DNA of 57,388 bases, from contig DXAC01000042.1 in NCBI GenBank assembly GCA_019117205.1, positions 1 to 57,388 on the forward strand. Reading direction: 5' to 3'. This stretch comes from Candidatus Allofournierella merdigallinarum (GTDB taxonomy: Bacteria > Bacillota > Clostridia > Oscillospirales > Ruminococcaceae). Below the pieces are notes generated by a model. It was not told where the DNA came from, did not search any database, and saw only the letters and a program-made list of their open reading frames with translations. A program made the position numbers and the translations under genes. Numbering within the stretch: the first letter of the stretch is position 1; each line of letters begins with the position of its first letter. Positions 1 to 8,834 of the stretch are shown piece by piece.

Positions 1-86
1 AGCACCGCCGCCCGCTCCACCTCCAGCCTTTTTTGCAGCGCCGGGTCCCCCTTGACCGCCCGGGCGGCCAGCAGTTCCGTTTCCAT
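1..86 (-). CDS. Partial unknown protein, N-terminus only
   Basis: An ATG at 84-86 on the minus strand is preceded by an AAGAGGCGGGG ribosome binding site. An open frame runs off the left edge, giving about 28 residues beginning METELLAARAVKGDP. The residues are charged and helical in character, with no recognisable motif. It lies downstream of the DUF5655 gene on the same strand and may be co-transcribed with it. I cannot assign a family. Confidence 0.5.
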   Translation of the reverse strand, partial: METELLAARAVKGDPALQKRLEVERAAV

Positions 87-145
87 GGTCCCCGCCTCTT
101 TTCCAAAACGCCCGACGCGCCGAAAGGGGCGCGCCGGGCAAACTT

Positions 146-523
146 TTACTTGATGGCGGCAAAGAGCGCCGCCTGCCGGACCCAGTCCATCAGCTCGTCG
201 TCGATCTCCTCCCTGCGGGAGAGGACGAAGTGGTGGGTCCAGCGGTTCGGATAGGGCTCGGTGGCCACCGCCACCCGGGGGCTTTCCAGCGGCCGGTCCA
301 GCCCCAGGGTGAGGGTGATGTAGTGCTGGGGCAGGTCGGCCTTGCGCTTCACCCGCAGAAAGGAGACGCAGGCAAACAGGTGGCGGTTGTAAAAGGAGAT
401 CTGGCTTTTGCTCACCTTGAGGCGCACGTTTTCGATCTCTGAAAAGATGCGCGCTTCCAGCGCCTCGTACAGGGCCTGTTCCGCCGGCTTGCCCTCGAAG
501 AAAAGCAGTGCGTCGCCGTTCAT
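146..523 (-). CDS. DUF5655 domain protein
   Basis: A 125-residue soluble protein. The start chosen is the ATG at 521-523, preceded by GGGGAGGCGCGGAT. A longer reading frame continues upstream, but it has no ribosome binding site and covers the promoter. The pattern of an N-terminal FFEGKPAEQALYEAL helix, then KSQISFYNRHLFACVSF, then a C-terminal RWTHHFVLSRREEIDDELMD segment matches the DUF5655 family as I know it. That family consists of small uncharacterised proteins, sometimes the C-terminal part of larger DUF proteins. It follows the purine operon and phosphatase on the same strand, but has its own -10 element. Biochemical role unknown. Confidence 0.7.
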   Translation of the reverse strand: MNGDALLFFEGKPAEQALYEALEARIFSEIENVRLKVSKSQISFYNRHLFACVSFLRVKRKADLPQHYITLTLGLDRPLESPRVAVATEPYPNRWTHHFVLSRREEIDDELMDWVRQAALFAAIK

Positions 524-562
524 ATCCGCGCCTCCCCGGGGGTCGCCCCCGCTTTTTCCTTT

Positions 563-568
563 ATTATA
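563..568 (-). promoter_or_regulatory. -10 element upstream of the DUF5655 gene
   Basis: On the minus strand TGGTATAAT forms an extended -10 about 40 bases before the DUF5655 start. No good -35 is visible. It suggests the gene can be transcribed independently of the purine operon. Confidence 0.35.
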
Positions 569-608
569 CCACAAAGGGACCAAGGGCGTCCCGCGCCTTT
601 TGAAAGGC

Positions 609-1055
609 TCACAGCCGGGCCAGCAGGGCGGCACAGCCCCGGGTCACGTCCCGCCAGGCGGTGTCGAAATCGCCGGTGTACCAGGGGTCGGCCACGTCGG
701 CGTCCTCCCCCGCCCAGTCCAGCAGGCGGGAGACGCGGGCGGGGGCGTCGGGGCCCAGGATGCGGCGGATGTCCCGCAGGTTGGAGGCGTCCATGCCCAC
801 GATGTGGTCGTAGAGGGCCCCGTCCGCCCGGGTCAGCTGCACGCTGCGCTTGCCCGCCGGGTCGATGCCCTGGCGGCGCAGCAGCCGGGCCGCCGGCGGG
901 TACACCGGATTGCCCACCTCCCAGCTGCTGGTAGCGGCGCTGGCCACGGCGAACTCGCCGCCCCGGCCGGCGGCCTCCGCCAGCTGCCGGAACGCGAACT
1001 CCGCCATGGGGCTGCGGCAGATGTTTCCAAGGCAGACAAAGAGCACCCGGGTCAT
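609..1055 (-). CDS. Low-molecular-weight protein tyrosine phosphatase
   Basis: A 148-residue cytoplasmic phosphatase, the usual length for the family. The P-loop CLGNICRS (C8 to R14) sits at the extreme N-terminus and the general-acid motif DPWY follows near residue 123. Both catalytic signatures (CX5R and DP) are intact. In this family the cysteine attacks phosphotyrosine or phosphoarginine-type substrates; the target here cannot be read from sequence. The start ATG overlaps the purB stop by four bases (ATGA), so translation is probably coupled to purB and it is the last gene of the purine operon. What a phosphatase does in this operon is unclear. Confidence 0.9.
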   Translation of the reverse strand: MTRVLFVCLGNICRSPMAEFAFRQLAEAAGRGGEFAVASAATSSWEVGNPVYPPAARLLRRQGIDPAGKRSVQLTRADGALYDHIVGMDASNLRDIRRILGPDAPARVSRLLDWAGEDADVADPWYTGDFDTAWRDVTRGCAALLARL

Positions 1056-2488
1056 ACGCTGAGCTCCGCCGTTTGGCCGGCGGCCTCGGGGTTCGCCGCC
1101 AGCACCGGGCCCAGCACGTTCTGCAAAAACTCGTCCACCTGGTGGGCACTGCGGCCGGTGAACGCCTCGGGGCGCAGCTCGGCCTCGATCTCCTCGCGGG
1201 TGAGGCCGAAAGCCGGGTCCGCCTCGATGCGCCCGATCATGTCGTTGGCAAGGCCCTCCTGCTTGACCTGGGCCGCCGCGGCGATGGCGTGCCGGCGCAG
1301 CCGCTCGTGGAGCTCCTGCCGGTCGCCGCCCTTTTTCACCGCTTTCATCATGATGTTCTCGCTGGCCATAAAGGGCAGCTCCGCCATGACCCGGGCGCGG
1401 ATGACCTTGGGGTAGACCACCAGCCCGTCGCAGACGTTGAGCAGGATGTTCAGGATGGAGTCGGCGGCGAGGAATGCCTCCGCCACCGCGATGCGCTTGT
1501 TGGCGGAGTCGTCCAGGGTGCGCTCGAACCACTGGGTACCGGCGGTGAACGCGGGGTTGAGCACGTCCACCATCAGGTAGCGGGCCAGGGCGCACACCCG
1601 CTCGCACCGCATGGGGTTGCGCTTGTAGGGCATGGCGGAGGAGCCGATCTGATTTTTCTCGAAAGGCTCCTCCATCTCCTTGAAGTTGGCCAGCAGCCGC
1701 ACGTCGGTGGCCAGCTTCATGGCGCTCTGGCCGATGCCGGAAAGGGCGTTCAGCACCATGGCGTCCACCTTGCGGCTGTAGGTCTGGCCGCTCACCGGCA
1801 CCACCTTGTCAAAGCCCATGGCGGCGGTGATGTCCGCCTCCATGGCCTTTATTTTTTCCTCGTCGCCCTCGAACAGCTCCAGGAAGCTGGCCTGGGTGCC
1901 GGTGGTGCCTTTCGCCCCCCGCAGGGCCAGGGTGGCGATGCGGTGGTCCACCTCCTCCAGGTCCATGAGCAGCTCGTTGGCCCACAAGGTGGCCCGCTTG
2001 CCCACCGTGGTGAGCTGGGCGGGCTGGCCGTGGGTGTAGGCGAGGCAGGGCATGGCCTTGTATTCCCCGGCGAATTTCGCCAGCAGGGCCAGCACCCCCA
2101 GCAGCTTTTTGCGGATCAGCTCCAGCGCCTGGCGCATGACGATGATATCGGTGTTGTCCCCCACGTAGCAGCTGGTGGCCCCCAGGTGGATGATGCCCTT
2201 GGCCTCCGGGCACTGGAGGCCGTAGGCGTAGACGTGGCTCATCACGTCGTGGCGGCACTCCTTTTCCCGGCGCAGGGCGTCCTCATAGTTGATGTCCTCC
2301 GCGTGGGCTTTCAGCTGGGCGATCTGCTCGTCGGTGATGGCAAGGCCCTGCCGCTGTTCGGCCTCGGCCAGGGCGATCCAGAGTTTTCTCCAGGTGCGGA
2401 ACTTGTTGTCGTCGGAGAAGATGTACTGCATCTCCCGGCTGGCGTAGCGGGTCTCAAAGGGCGAGATGTATCTGTCGTGTTCTGCCAT
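1052..2488 (-). CDS. purB: Adenylosuccinate lyase
   Basis: A 478-residue fumarase/aspartase-superfamily enzyme. It removes fumarate from SAICAR to give AICAR in the purine pathway, and from adenylosuccinate to give AMP. The superfamily signature SSAMPYKRNP is at residues 283-292, with the flexible catalytic loop serine inside it. The conserved THGQPAQ segment with its histidine is at 152-158. Length matches the longer clostridial/human-like PurB form. It lies 66 bases downstream of purL across a strong intercistronic hairpin, and its stop overlaps the phosphatase start. Nothing appears damaged. Confidence 0.96.
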   Translation of the reverse strand: MAEHDRYISPFETRYASREMQYIFSDDNKFRTWRKLWIALAEAEQRQGLAITDEQIAQLKAHAEDINYEDALRREKECRHDVMSHVYAYGLQCPEAKGIIHLGATSCYVGDNTDIIVMRQALELIRKKLLGVLALLAKFAGEYKAMPCLAYTHGQPAQLTTVGKRATLWANELLMDLEEVDHRIATLALRGAKGTTGTQASFLELFEGDEEKIKAMEADITAAMGFDKVVPVSGQTYSRKVDAMVLNALSGIGQSAMKLATDVRLLANFKEMEEPFEKNQIGSSAMPYKRNPMRCERVCALARYLMVDVLNPAFTAGTQWFERTLDDSANKRIAVAEAFLAADSILNILLNVCDGLVVYPKVIRARVMAELPFMASENIMMKAVKKGGDRQELHERLRRHAIAAAAQVKQEGLANDMIGRIEADPAFGLTREEIEAELRPEAFTGRSAHQVDEFLQNVLGPVLAANPEAAGQTAELSV

Positions 2489-2513
2489 AATGTCGTCGTT
2501 CCCTTTCTTTTGT

Positions 2514-2550
2514 AAAGGGCCGCCCCGCCGGAAACACGGGGCGGCCCTTT
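2514..2550 (-). other. Intercistronic hairpin between purL and purB
   Basis: Two 14-base arms (2514-2527 and 2537-2550) are perfectly complementary around a 9-base loop. On the minus strand the hairpin is followed by ACAAAAG and not by a run of T, so it looks more like an mRNA-stabilising or processing element, or a leaky terminator, than a full stop to transcription. Confidence 0.6.
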
Positions 2551-2554
2551 GCGT

Positions 2555-5500
2555 TTACAGCCGGAAGTAGTCCACGCCGCCCTCGAAGAGGGGCTGGTAC
2601 TTGTCGCCCGGCACGTTTTTGTACAGGTCGTTGCCGCTGCGCTCGGTGTGGCCCATCTTGCCCAGCACCCGGCCGTCCGGGCTGGTGATGCCCTCGATGG
2701 CCCACACGCTGCCGTTGGGGTTGGCGGCAAGGTCCATGGTGGGCTTGCCGGCAAGGTCCACATACTGGGTGGCGATCTGGCCGTTCTTCAAAAGCTCGGC
2801 CAGCACCCCGTCGCCGGCCACAAAGCGGCCCTCGCCGTGGCTGATGGCCACCGTGTGCAGCTCGCCGGGCTCGCACCGGCTCAGCCAGGGGCTCAAATTG
2901 GAGGCCACCCGGGTGGTCACCAACATGCTCTGATGGCGGCCGATGGTGTTGAAAGTCAGGGTGGGGCAGCCCGCGTCCATGGGGCGGATCTCCCCAAAGG
3001 GCACAAGGCCCAGCTTGATGAGGGCCTGGAAGCCGTTGCAGATGCCCAGCATCAGACCGTCCCGCTGCTTTAACAGGCGATGCACCGCCTCGGTGACCGC
3101 CGGCGCCCGGAAGAAAGCGGTGATGAACTTGGCGCTGCCGTCCGGCTCGTCGCCGCCGGAGAAGCCGCCGGGCAGCATGACGATCTGGCTTTGGTCGATG
3201 GCCTTTACCAGCGCCTCGCAGCTCTCGGCCACGGCGGCGGGGGTGAGGTTGTTGACCACCAGCACCTGAGGCTCGGCGCCGGCCCGGCGGAAAGCGCGGG
3301 CGGTGTCGTACTCGCAGTTGGTGCCGGGGAACACCGGGATGATGACCCGGGGCCTGGCAACACCGATGGCGGGGGCCTTGCGGGCGGGGGCGGCAAAGGT
3401 GACCGCCTCCACCGTCTCCCCCTTGCCCCGGCAGGGGAACACCGGCTCCAGCTTGCCCTGCCAGGCGTCCTCCAGCGCCTCCAGGCCGATGGCCTCGCCG
3501 CCAAGGACCAGGGTGTAGTCCTCGGTGACGGCGCCCAGCTCCAGGGCGTTTTCCACCGGCTCGCCGTCCGCCAGCTCCAGGATAAAGCTGCCGTAGGCGG
3601 GCTGGAACAGGGTGGCGGGGTCCACCCCGTCGGCCAGCGCAAAGCCCAGCCGGTTGCCCAGACACATCTTAAAGATGCCCTCGGCGGCGCAGCCGTAGCC
3701 GGGGGTCCAGGCGGCGCGCACCCGGCCGGCGGCGATGAGGGCCTCCACCTGGCCGAACAGGGCTTTCAGGCTGTGACGCTCGGGGCGCAGGTCGTCGTAG
3801 TCCGGCCGCAGCCAGACCACCCGGCTGCCCGCGGCCTTGAACTCGGGGCTGGTGACGGTGGCGGTGGTGCCGACGGCGGTGGCGAAGCTCACCAGGGTGG
3901 GGGGCACGTCCAGATCCTCGAAGCTGCCGGACATACTGTCCTTGCCGCCGATGGCGGCGATGCCCAGATCCACCTGCGCCTTGAGGGCCCCCAGCAGGGC
4001 GGTGAACGGCTTGCCCCACCGCTCGGGGTCGGTGCCCAGCCGCTCGAAGTACTCCTGGAACGTCAGGTAGGCGTTTTTGTGGTCAAAGCCGCTGGCCACC
4101 AGCTTGGCCACGCTCTCCACCACGGCGAGATACGCGCCGCTGTACTGCTTTTTCTCCATCAGCCAGGGGTTGTAGCCCCAGGCCATGCCGCTGCAGGTGG
4201 TGGTCTCGCCGTCCACCGGCAGCTTGGCCGCCATGGCCTGGGCGGGAGTCAGCTGCCGGCGGCCGCCAAAGGGCATGAGCACGGTGGCCGCGCCGATGGT
4301 GGAGTCGAACCGCTCGGCCAGGCCCTTTTTGCTGCAGACGTTCAGGTCGGTGACCAGGCTCTTCATCTTTTCCGCCCAGGTCTGCCCCGCCCAGCTGCGC
4401 TCGTAGGGCAGGCAGTCGTACACCAGCACGTTTGCGCGCTTTTCGGCGCCGTTGGAGTTCAAAAAGGCCCGGCTCACGTCCACGATGGTCTTGCCCCGCC
4501 AGGTCATGGTGAGGCGGGGCTCCTCGGTGACGGTGGCCACCACGGTGGCGTCCAGGTTCTCCTCGTGGGCCAGGGCCACAAAGGCGTCCACATCTTCGGG
4601 GGCCAGCACCACGGCCATCCGCTCCTGGCTTTCGCTGATGGCCAGCTCGGTGCCGTCCAGCCCGTCGTACTTTTTGGGCACCGCGTCCAGGTCGATGGCC
4701 AGGCCGTCGGCCAGCTCGCCGATGGCCACGCTCACACCGCCCGCGCCGAAGTCGTTGCAGCGCTTGATGAGGCGGGTGGCCTCCGGGCGGCGGAACAGCC
4801 GCTGGAGCTTGCGCTCGATGGGGGCGTTGCCCTTTTGCACCTCGGCCCCGCAGGTCTCCAGGCTCTTGAGGCCGTGGGCCTTGGAGGAGCCGGTGGCGCC
4901 GCCGCAGCCGTCCCGGCCGGTGGCGCCGCCCAGCAGCACCACGATGTCGCCGGCGGCGGGCACCTCCCGCCGCACGTTGGCGGCGGGGGCCGCGCCCACC
5001 ACCGCGCCGATCTCCAGCCGCTTGGCCAGATACCCCGGGTGGTACAGCTCGTCCACCTGGCCGGTGGCAAGGCCGATCTGGTTGCCGTAGCTGGAATAGC
5101 CCGCCGCGGCGGTGGTCACCAGCTTGCGCTGAGGCAGCTTTCCGGGCAGCGTCTCGCTCACCGGCGCCAGGGGGTCGCCCGCGCCGGTGACCCGCATGGC
5201 CTGGTAGACATAGCTGCGGCCGGACAGCGGGTCCCGGATGGCGCCGCCGATGCAGGTGGCCGCGCCGCCAAAGGGCTCGATCTCGGTGGGGTGGTTGTGG
5301 GTCTCGTTTTTAAACAGATACAGCCAGTCCTGCTTTTTGCCGTCCACATCGCACTGGATCTTGACGGTGCAGGCGTTGATCTCGTCGCTCTCGTCCAGGT
5401 TCTTCAGCTTGCCGGTGGCCTTGAGGTATTTCGCGCCGATGGTGGCGATGTCCATCAGGCAGATGTTCTTCTTGCGGCCGGCGTACACCGCCTTGCGCAT

Positions 5501-6247
5501 ACCCAGATAGCCGTCGAAGGCCTTTTTCACCTGCACGTCCTGGATCTGCACCTCCTCCAGGATGGTGCCAAAGGTGGTGTGGCGGCAGTGGTCGCTCCAG
5601 TAGGTGTCGATCATCTTGATCTCGGTGATGGTGGGCGCCCGCTTCTCGCTTTGGAAATACTGCTGGCAGAAAGCGATGTCCGCCTGGTCCATGGCAAGGC
5701 CCCGCCGGGCGACGAAGTCGGCCAGGCCCTGCTCGTCCAGCTCCAAAAAGCCCTCCAGCACCTCCACGTCGGCGGGCACCGGGTAGTCCACCCGCAGGGT
5801 GTCCACCGGCTCCAGGCTTGCCTGTCGGGCCTCCACCGGGTTGATGACGTACTTTTTGATGCGCTCCAGGTCGGCGGCGGGCACGTTTCCCTCCAGCAGG
5901 TAGACCCGGGCGGTGCGGACCTGGGGCCGCTCGCCCTGGCTGATGAGCTGGATGCACTCGCTGGCGGAGGAGGCCCGCTGGTCGAACTGGCCGGGCAGGT
6001 ACTCCACCCCAAAGGTGGCGTCCGCGGCGGGCAGGCTCTCGTACACCTCGTCCACCGGCGGCTCGCTGAACACGGTGGGCAGGCAGGCGTCGAACAGCTC
6101 GCGGCTGATGCCCTCCACGTCGTAGCGGTTCAAAAGGCGCAGGCCGGTGACGCTGCCCACGCCCAGGATGTCCCGCACCTCTGTCAAAAGGCTCTGGGCC
6201 TCGTGGTCAAAGCCCGCTTTCTTTTCCACATAAACACGATATACCAT
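2555..6247 (-). CDS. purL: Phosphoribosylformylglycinamidine synthase, single-chain
   Basis: A 1230-residue large-type FGAR amidotransferase that converts FGAR, glutamine and ATP to FGAM. It contains a PurS-like N-terminal part, two tandem AIR-synthase-like halves (including a DLDVPPTLVSF segment), and a class I glutaminase domain from about residue 960. The nucleophile cysteine lies in GICNGFQ and the histidine in ISHGEGRF. Separate purS and purQ genes are therefore unnecessary here. The start is placed at the ATG at 6245-6247, which has GGAGG seven bases upstream. The upstream in-frame GTG overlaps the purD stop and lacks a site. Single-chain PurL is usual in many clostridia and in proteobacteria. 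Confidence 0.95.
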   Translation of the reverse strand: MVYRVYVEKKAGFDHEAQSLLTEVRDILGVGSVTGLRLLNRYDVEGISRELFDACLPTVFSEPPVDEVYESLPAADATFGVEYLPGQFDQRASSASECIQLISQGERPQVRTARVYLLEGNVPAADLERIKKYVINPVEARQASLEPVDTLRVDYPVPADVEVLEGFLELDEQGLADFVARRGLAMDQADIAFCQQYFQSEKRAPTITEIKMIDTYWSDHCRHTTFGTILEEVQIQDVQVKKAFDGYLGMRKAVYAGRKKNICLMDIATIGAKYLKATGKLKNLDESDEINACTVKIQCDVDGKKQDWLYLFKNETHNHPTEIEPFGGAATCIGGAIRDPLSGRSYVYQAMRVTGAGDPLAPVSETLPGKLPQRKLVTTAAAGYSSYGNQIGLATGQVDELYHPGYLAKRLEIGAVVGAAPAANVRREVPAAGDIVVLLGGATGRDGCGGATGSSKAHGLKSLETCGAEVQKGNAPIERKLQRLFRRPEATRLIKRCNDFGAGGVSVAIGELADGLAIDLDAVPKKYDGLDGTELAISESQERMAVVLAPEDVDAFVALAHEENLDATVVATVTEEPRLTMTWRGKTIVDVSRAFLNSNGAEKRANVLVYDCLPYERSWAGQTWAEKMKSLVTDLNVCSKKGLAERFDSTIGAATVLMPFGGRRQLTPAQAMAAKLPVDGETTTCSGMAWGYNPWLMEKKQYSGAYLAVVESVAKLVASGFDHKNAYLTFQEYFERLGTDPERWGKPFTALLGALKAQVDLGIAAIGGKDSMSGSFEDLDVPPTLVSFATAVGTTATVTSPEFKAAGSRVVWLRPDYDDLRPERHSLKALFGQVEALIAAGRVRAAWTPGYGCAAEGIFKMCLGNRLGFALADGVDPATLFQPAYGSFILELADGEPVENALELGAVTEDYTLVLGGEAIGLEALEDAWQGKLEPVFPCRGKGETVEAVTFAAPARKAPAIGVARPRVIIPVFPGTNCEYDTARAFRRAGAEPQVLVVNNLTPAAVAESCEALVKAIDQSQIVMLPGGFSGGDEPDGSAKFITAFFRAPAVTEAVHRLLKQRDGLMLGICNGFQALIKLGLVPFGEIRPMDAGCPTLTFNTIGRHQSMLVTTRVASNLSPWLSRCEPGELHTVAISHGEGRFVAGDGVLAELLKNGQIATQYVDLAGKPTMDLAANPNGSVWAIEGITSPDGRVLGKMGHTERSGNDLYKNVPGDKYQPLFEGGVDYFRL

Positions 6248-6276
6248 GGGTACCTCCACGTTTTGCTGCGTGCGGC

Positions 6277-7560
6277 TCACCGCACGGCTTCCAGCGCCCG
6301 CCGGCCGATGTCGCCGCGGCGGTGCAGTGCCTCAAAAGAAATGTTGTCGGCGGCGGCGTAGGCCTTTTTCAGCGCCGCCGCAAGGTCCGGCGCGGTGGCG
6401 GTGACGCCCAGCACCCGACCGCCGGCGGTGACCAGCCTGCCCTCTTTCAGGGCGGTGCCGGCGTGGTAGACCACCGCTTCGCCGCCGGGCAGCTGGCCGT
6501 TTTCAAGGCCGGAAATTTCCTTGCCCTTTTCGTAGTGCTCCGGGTAGCCGCCGCTGGCCAGGATGACGCAGGCGGCGCTGTGGGCGGAGAACTCCACCGG
6601 CGTTTCGGCCAGGGTGCCGTTTGTGCAGGCCAGCATGATCTTCAAAAGGTCGCTTTGCAAAAGGGGCAGCACCACCTGGGTCTCGGGGTCGCCAAAGCGG
6701 CAGTTGTACTCGATGACCCTGGGCCCCGCCGGGGTGAGCATCAGCCCGAAGTAGAGGCAGCCCTTAAAGGGGCAGCCCTCGGCGGCCATGGCCGCCATGG
6801 TGGGCTGAAAGATGGTCTTTTGGCACACCGCGGCCACCTGTTCCGTGTAATACGGGTTCGGGGCAACGGTGCCCATGCCGCCGGTGTTCAGGCCCTTGTC
6901 CCCGTCCAGCGCCCGCTTGTGGTCCATGCTGGACACCATGGGCTTCAGGGTGTTGCCGTCGGCAAAGGCCAGCACGCTCACCTCGGGGCCGGTGAGGAAT
7001 TCCTCCACCACCACCCGGCTGCCGGAGGTGCCGAACACCTTTTCCTCCATCATCTGGCGCAGGGCCTCTTTGGCCGCCTGCTCGCTTTCGCAGATGAGCA
7101 CCCCCTTGCCCAGCGCCAGGCCGTCCGCCTTGATGACCACCGGGTATTTCCCTTTGGCCCGGATATAGTCCAGGGCCTTTGCCGGCTCGTCGAACACCTC
7201 GTATTCGGCGGTGGGGATGCCGTATTTCTTCATCAGGTTTTTGCTGAACACCTTGCTGGCCTCGATGCGGGCCGCGGCGGCATTGGGCCCAAAGGCGGGG
7301 ATGCCCGCCTCGGCCAGCCTGTCCACCAGCCCCAGGGCCAGGGGGTCGTCGGGGGCCACCACCACGTAGTCCACCTTTTCCTGTTTCGCCAGGGCCACCT
7401 GACCCTCGATGTCGGTGGCGGCCACCGGTACGCAGCGGGCGTCGGCGGCGATGCCCCCGTTGCCCGGCGCGCAGAGAATTTCAGAGCACAGCTCGCTCTC
7501 TTTCAGTTTTTTCACGATGGCGTGTTCCCGGCCGCCGCCGCCCACCACCAGCAGTTTCAT
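6277..7560 (-). CDS. purD: Phosphoribosylamine-glycine ligase (GAR synthetase)
   Basis: A 427-residue ATP-grasp enzyme joining glycine to phosphoribosylamine. It starts with the nucleotide-fold motif MKLLVVGGGGREHAI, typical of PurD. ATP-grasp features follow: VVIKADGLALGKGV, the LTGPEVSVLAF segment and a C-terminal YNCRFGDPETQ metal and ATP-binding motif. The ribosome binding site AAAGGGGGAGACC precedes the ATG. It sits between purH and purL in the operon, 30 bases ahead of the purL start. Length is standard. Confidence 0.96.
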   Translation of the reverse strand: MKLLVVGGGGREHAIVKKLKESELCSEILCAPGNGGIAADARCVPVAATDIEGQVALAKQEKVDYVVVAPDDPLALGLVDRLAEAGIPAFGPNAAAARIEASKVFSKNLMKKYGIPTAEYEVFDEPAKALDYIRAKGKYPVVIKADGLALGKGVLICESEQAAKEALRQMMEEKVFGTSGSRVVVEEFLTGPEVSVLAFADGNTLKPMVSSMDHKRALDGDKGLNTGGMGTVAPNPYYTEQVAAVCQKTIFQPTMAAMAAEGCPFKGCLYFGLMLTPAGPRVIEYNCRFGDPETQVVLPLLQSDLLKIMLACTNGTLAETPVEFSAHSAACVILASGGYPEHYEKGKEISGLENGQLPGGEAVVYHAGTALKEGRLVTAGGRVLGVTATAPDLAAALKKAYAAADNISFEALHRRGDIGRRALEAVR

Positions 7561-7602
7561 GGGTAGGTCTCCCCCTTTCCGTTGTTCCCGAACGCACAGC
7601 CG

Positions 7603-7630
7603 CCCGGCGGGGCAAAAGCGCCCCGCCGGG
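7603..7630 (-). other. Intercistronic hairpin between purH and purD
   Basis: Eleven-base complementary arms (7603-7613, 7620-7630) with a 6-base loop lie in the 88-base gap. There is no T run afterwards on the minus strand, so readthrough is expected. It probably affects mRNA stability or relative expression of the flanking genes. Confidence 0.45.
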
Positions 7631-7648
7631 GTCCGTGCCGTGTTGCCC

Positions 7649-8821
7649 TTAGTGATGGAACAGCCGCAGGCCGCAGAACGCCATGGCGATGCCGTGCTTG
7701 TTGCAGGTGTCGATGACCTGGGCGTCCCGGATGGAGCCGCCCGGCTCCACGATGGCGGTCACGCCGCTGCGGCGGGCCCGCTCGATGTTGTCCCCAAAGG
7801 GGAAGAAAGCGTCGCTGCCCAGGCACACGCCGGTGACGTTCGCCAGCCATTCCTTTTTCTCGGCGGCGGTGAGGGGCTCGGGGCGGGTGGTAAAGGTCTC
7901 GGCCCACACATCCTCGCCGATCACGTCCTCGTACTCGTCGGAGATGTACACGTCGATGGCGTTGTCCCGGTTGGGGCGGGAGACGTCCTCCCGGAAAGGC
8001 AGGGCCAGCACCTTGGGGTGGTGGCGCAGCTGCCAGATGTCCGCCTTGTTGCCGGCGAGACGGGTGCAGTGGATGCGGCTCTGCTGGCCCGCGCCCACGC
8101 CGATGACCTGGCCGCCCTGGGCGTAGCAGACGGAGTTGGACTGGGTGTATTTCAGGGTGATGAGGCAGAGGATCAGGTCCCGCTTTTGGTCGGGGGTGAG
8201 GGTCTTGTTGTCGGTGACGAGGTTTTCCAGCATCTCCTCGCCGATGCGCAGGTCGTTGCGGCCCTGCTCGAAGGTGATGCCGAACACCTGCTTATGCTCG
8301 ATGGCGGCGGGGACATAGGCCGGGTCGATCTGCACGATGTTGTAGCCCCCCTTGCGCTTGGATTTGAGGATCTCCAGGGCGGCGGGGGTGTAGCCGGGGG
8401 CGATGATGCCGTCGGACACCTCGTGCTGGATGACCCGGGCGGTGGCTTCGTCGCACGCGTCGGAGAGGGCGATCCAGTCGCCGAAGCTGCTCATCCGGTC
8501 GGCGCCACGGGCCCGGGCGTAGGCACAGGCCAGGGGGCTGAGCTCCAGCCCCTCGCAGAAGTACATCTTTTTCAGGGTGTCGTCCAGAGGCAGGCCCAGG
8601 GCCGCGCCAGCCGGGGAGACGTGCTTAAAGGAGGCGGCGGCGGGCAGGCCGGTGGCCTCTTTCAGCTCTTTTACCAGCTGCCAGGAGTTCAGCGCGTCCA
8701 GAAAGTTGATGTAGCCGGGCTTGCCGTTGAGCACCGTCACCGGCAGCTCGCCCTCGGCCATAAAGATGCGGGCGGGCTTCTGGTTGGGGTTGCAGCCGTA
8801 TTTCAGTTCCAGTTCTTTCAT
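7649..8821 (-). CDS. purH: AICAR formyltransferase, stand-alone (PurH lacking the cyclohydrolase domain)
   Basis: A 390-residue protein corresponding only to the AICAR transformylase part of PurH. It transfers a formyl group from 10-formyltetrahydrofolate to AICAR, giving FAICAR. The catalytic Lys-His pair is visible in ASFKHVSPAGAA. A typical C-terminal block runs SDAFFPFGDNIERA to VEPGGSIRDAQVID. The MGS-like IMP cyclohydrolase domain that normally forms the first 200 residues of bacterial PurH is absent. The neighbouring upstream gene supplies an unrelated PurO-type cyclohydrolase instead. The start is the ATG at 8819-8821 with AAGGGGGAAC upstream; the longer frame has no site. Confidence 0.92.
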   Translation of the reverse strand: MKELELKYGCNPNQKPARIFMAEGELPVTVLNGKPGYINFLDALNSWQLVKELKEATGLPAAASFKHVSPAGAALGLPLDDTLKKMYFCEGLELSPLACAYARARGADRMSSFGDWIALSDACDEATARVIQHEVSDGIIAPGYTPAALEILKSKRKGGYNIVQIDPAYVPAAIEHKQVFGITFEQGRNDLRIGEEMLENLVTDNKTLTPDQKRDLILCLITLKYTQSNSVCYAQGGQVIGVGAGQQSRIHCTRLAGNKADIWQLRHHPKVLALPFREDVSRPNRDNAIDVYISDEYEDVIGEDVWAETFTTRPEPLTAAEKKEWLANVTGVCLGSDAFFPFGDNIERARRSGVTAIVEPGGSIRDAQVIDTCNKHGIAMAFCGLRLFHH

Positions 8822-8834
8822 CTTCCGTTCCCCC

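Noticed and set aside
3080-6361. A 1093-codon open frame on the plus strand across purL
   Set aside because: It is the antisense of a certain gene. Its product is a His/Gly/Ala/Val-rich sequence typical of reversed GC-rich codons, with no domains and no matching ribosome binding site.
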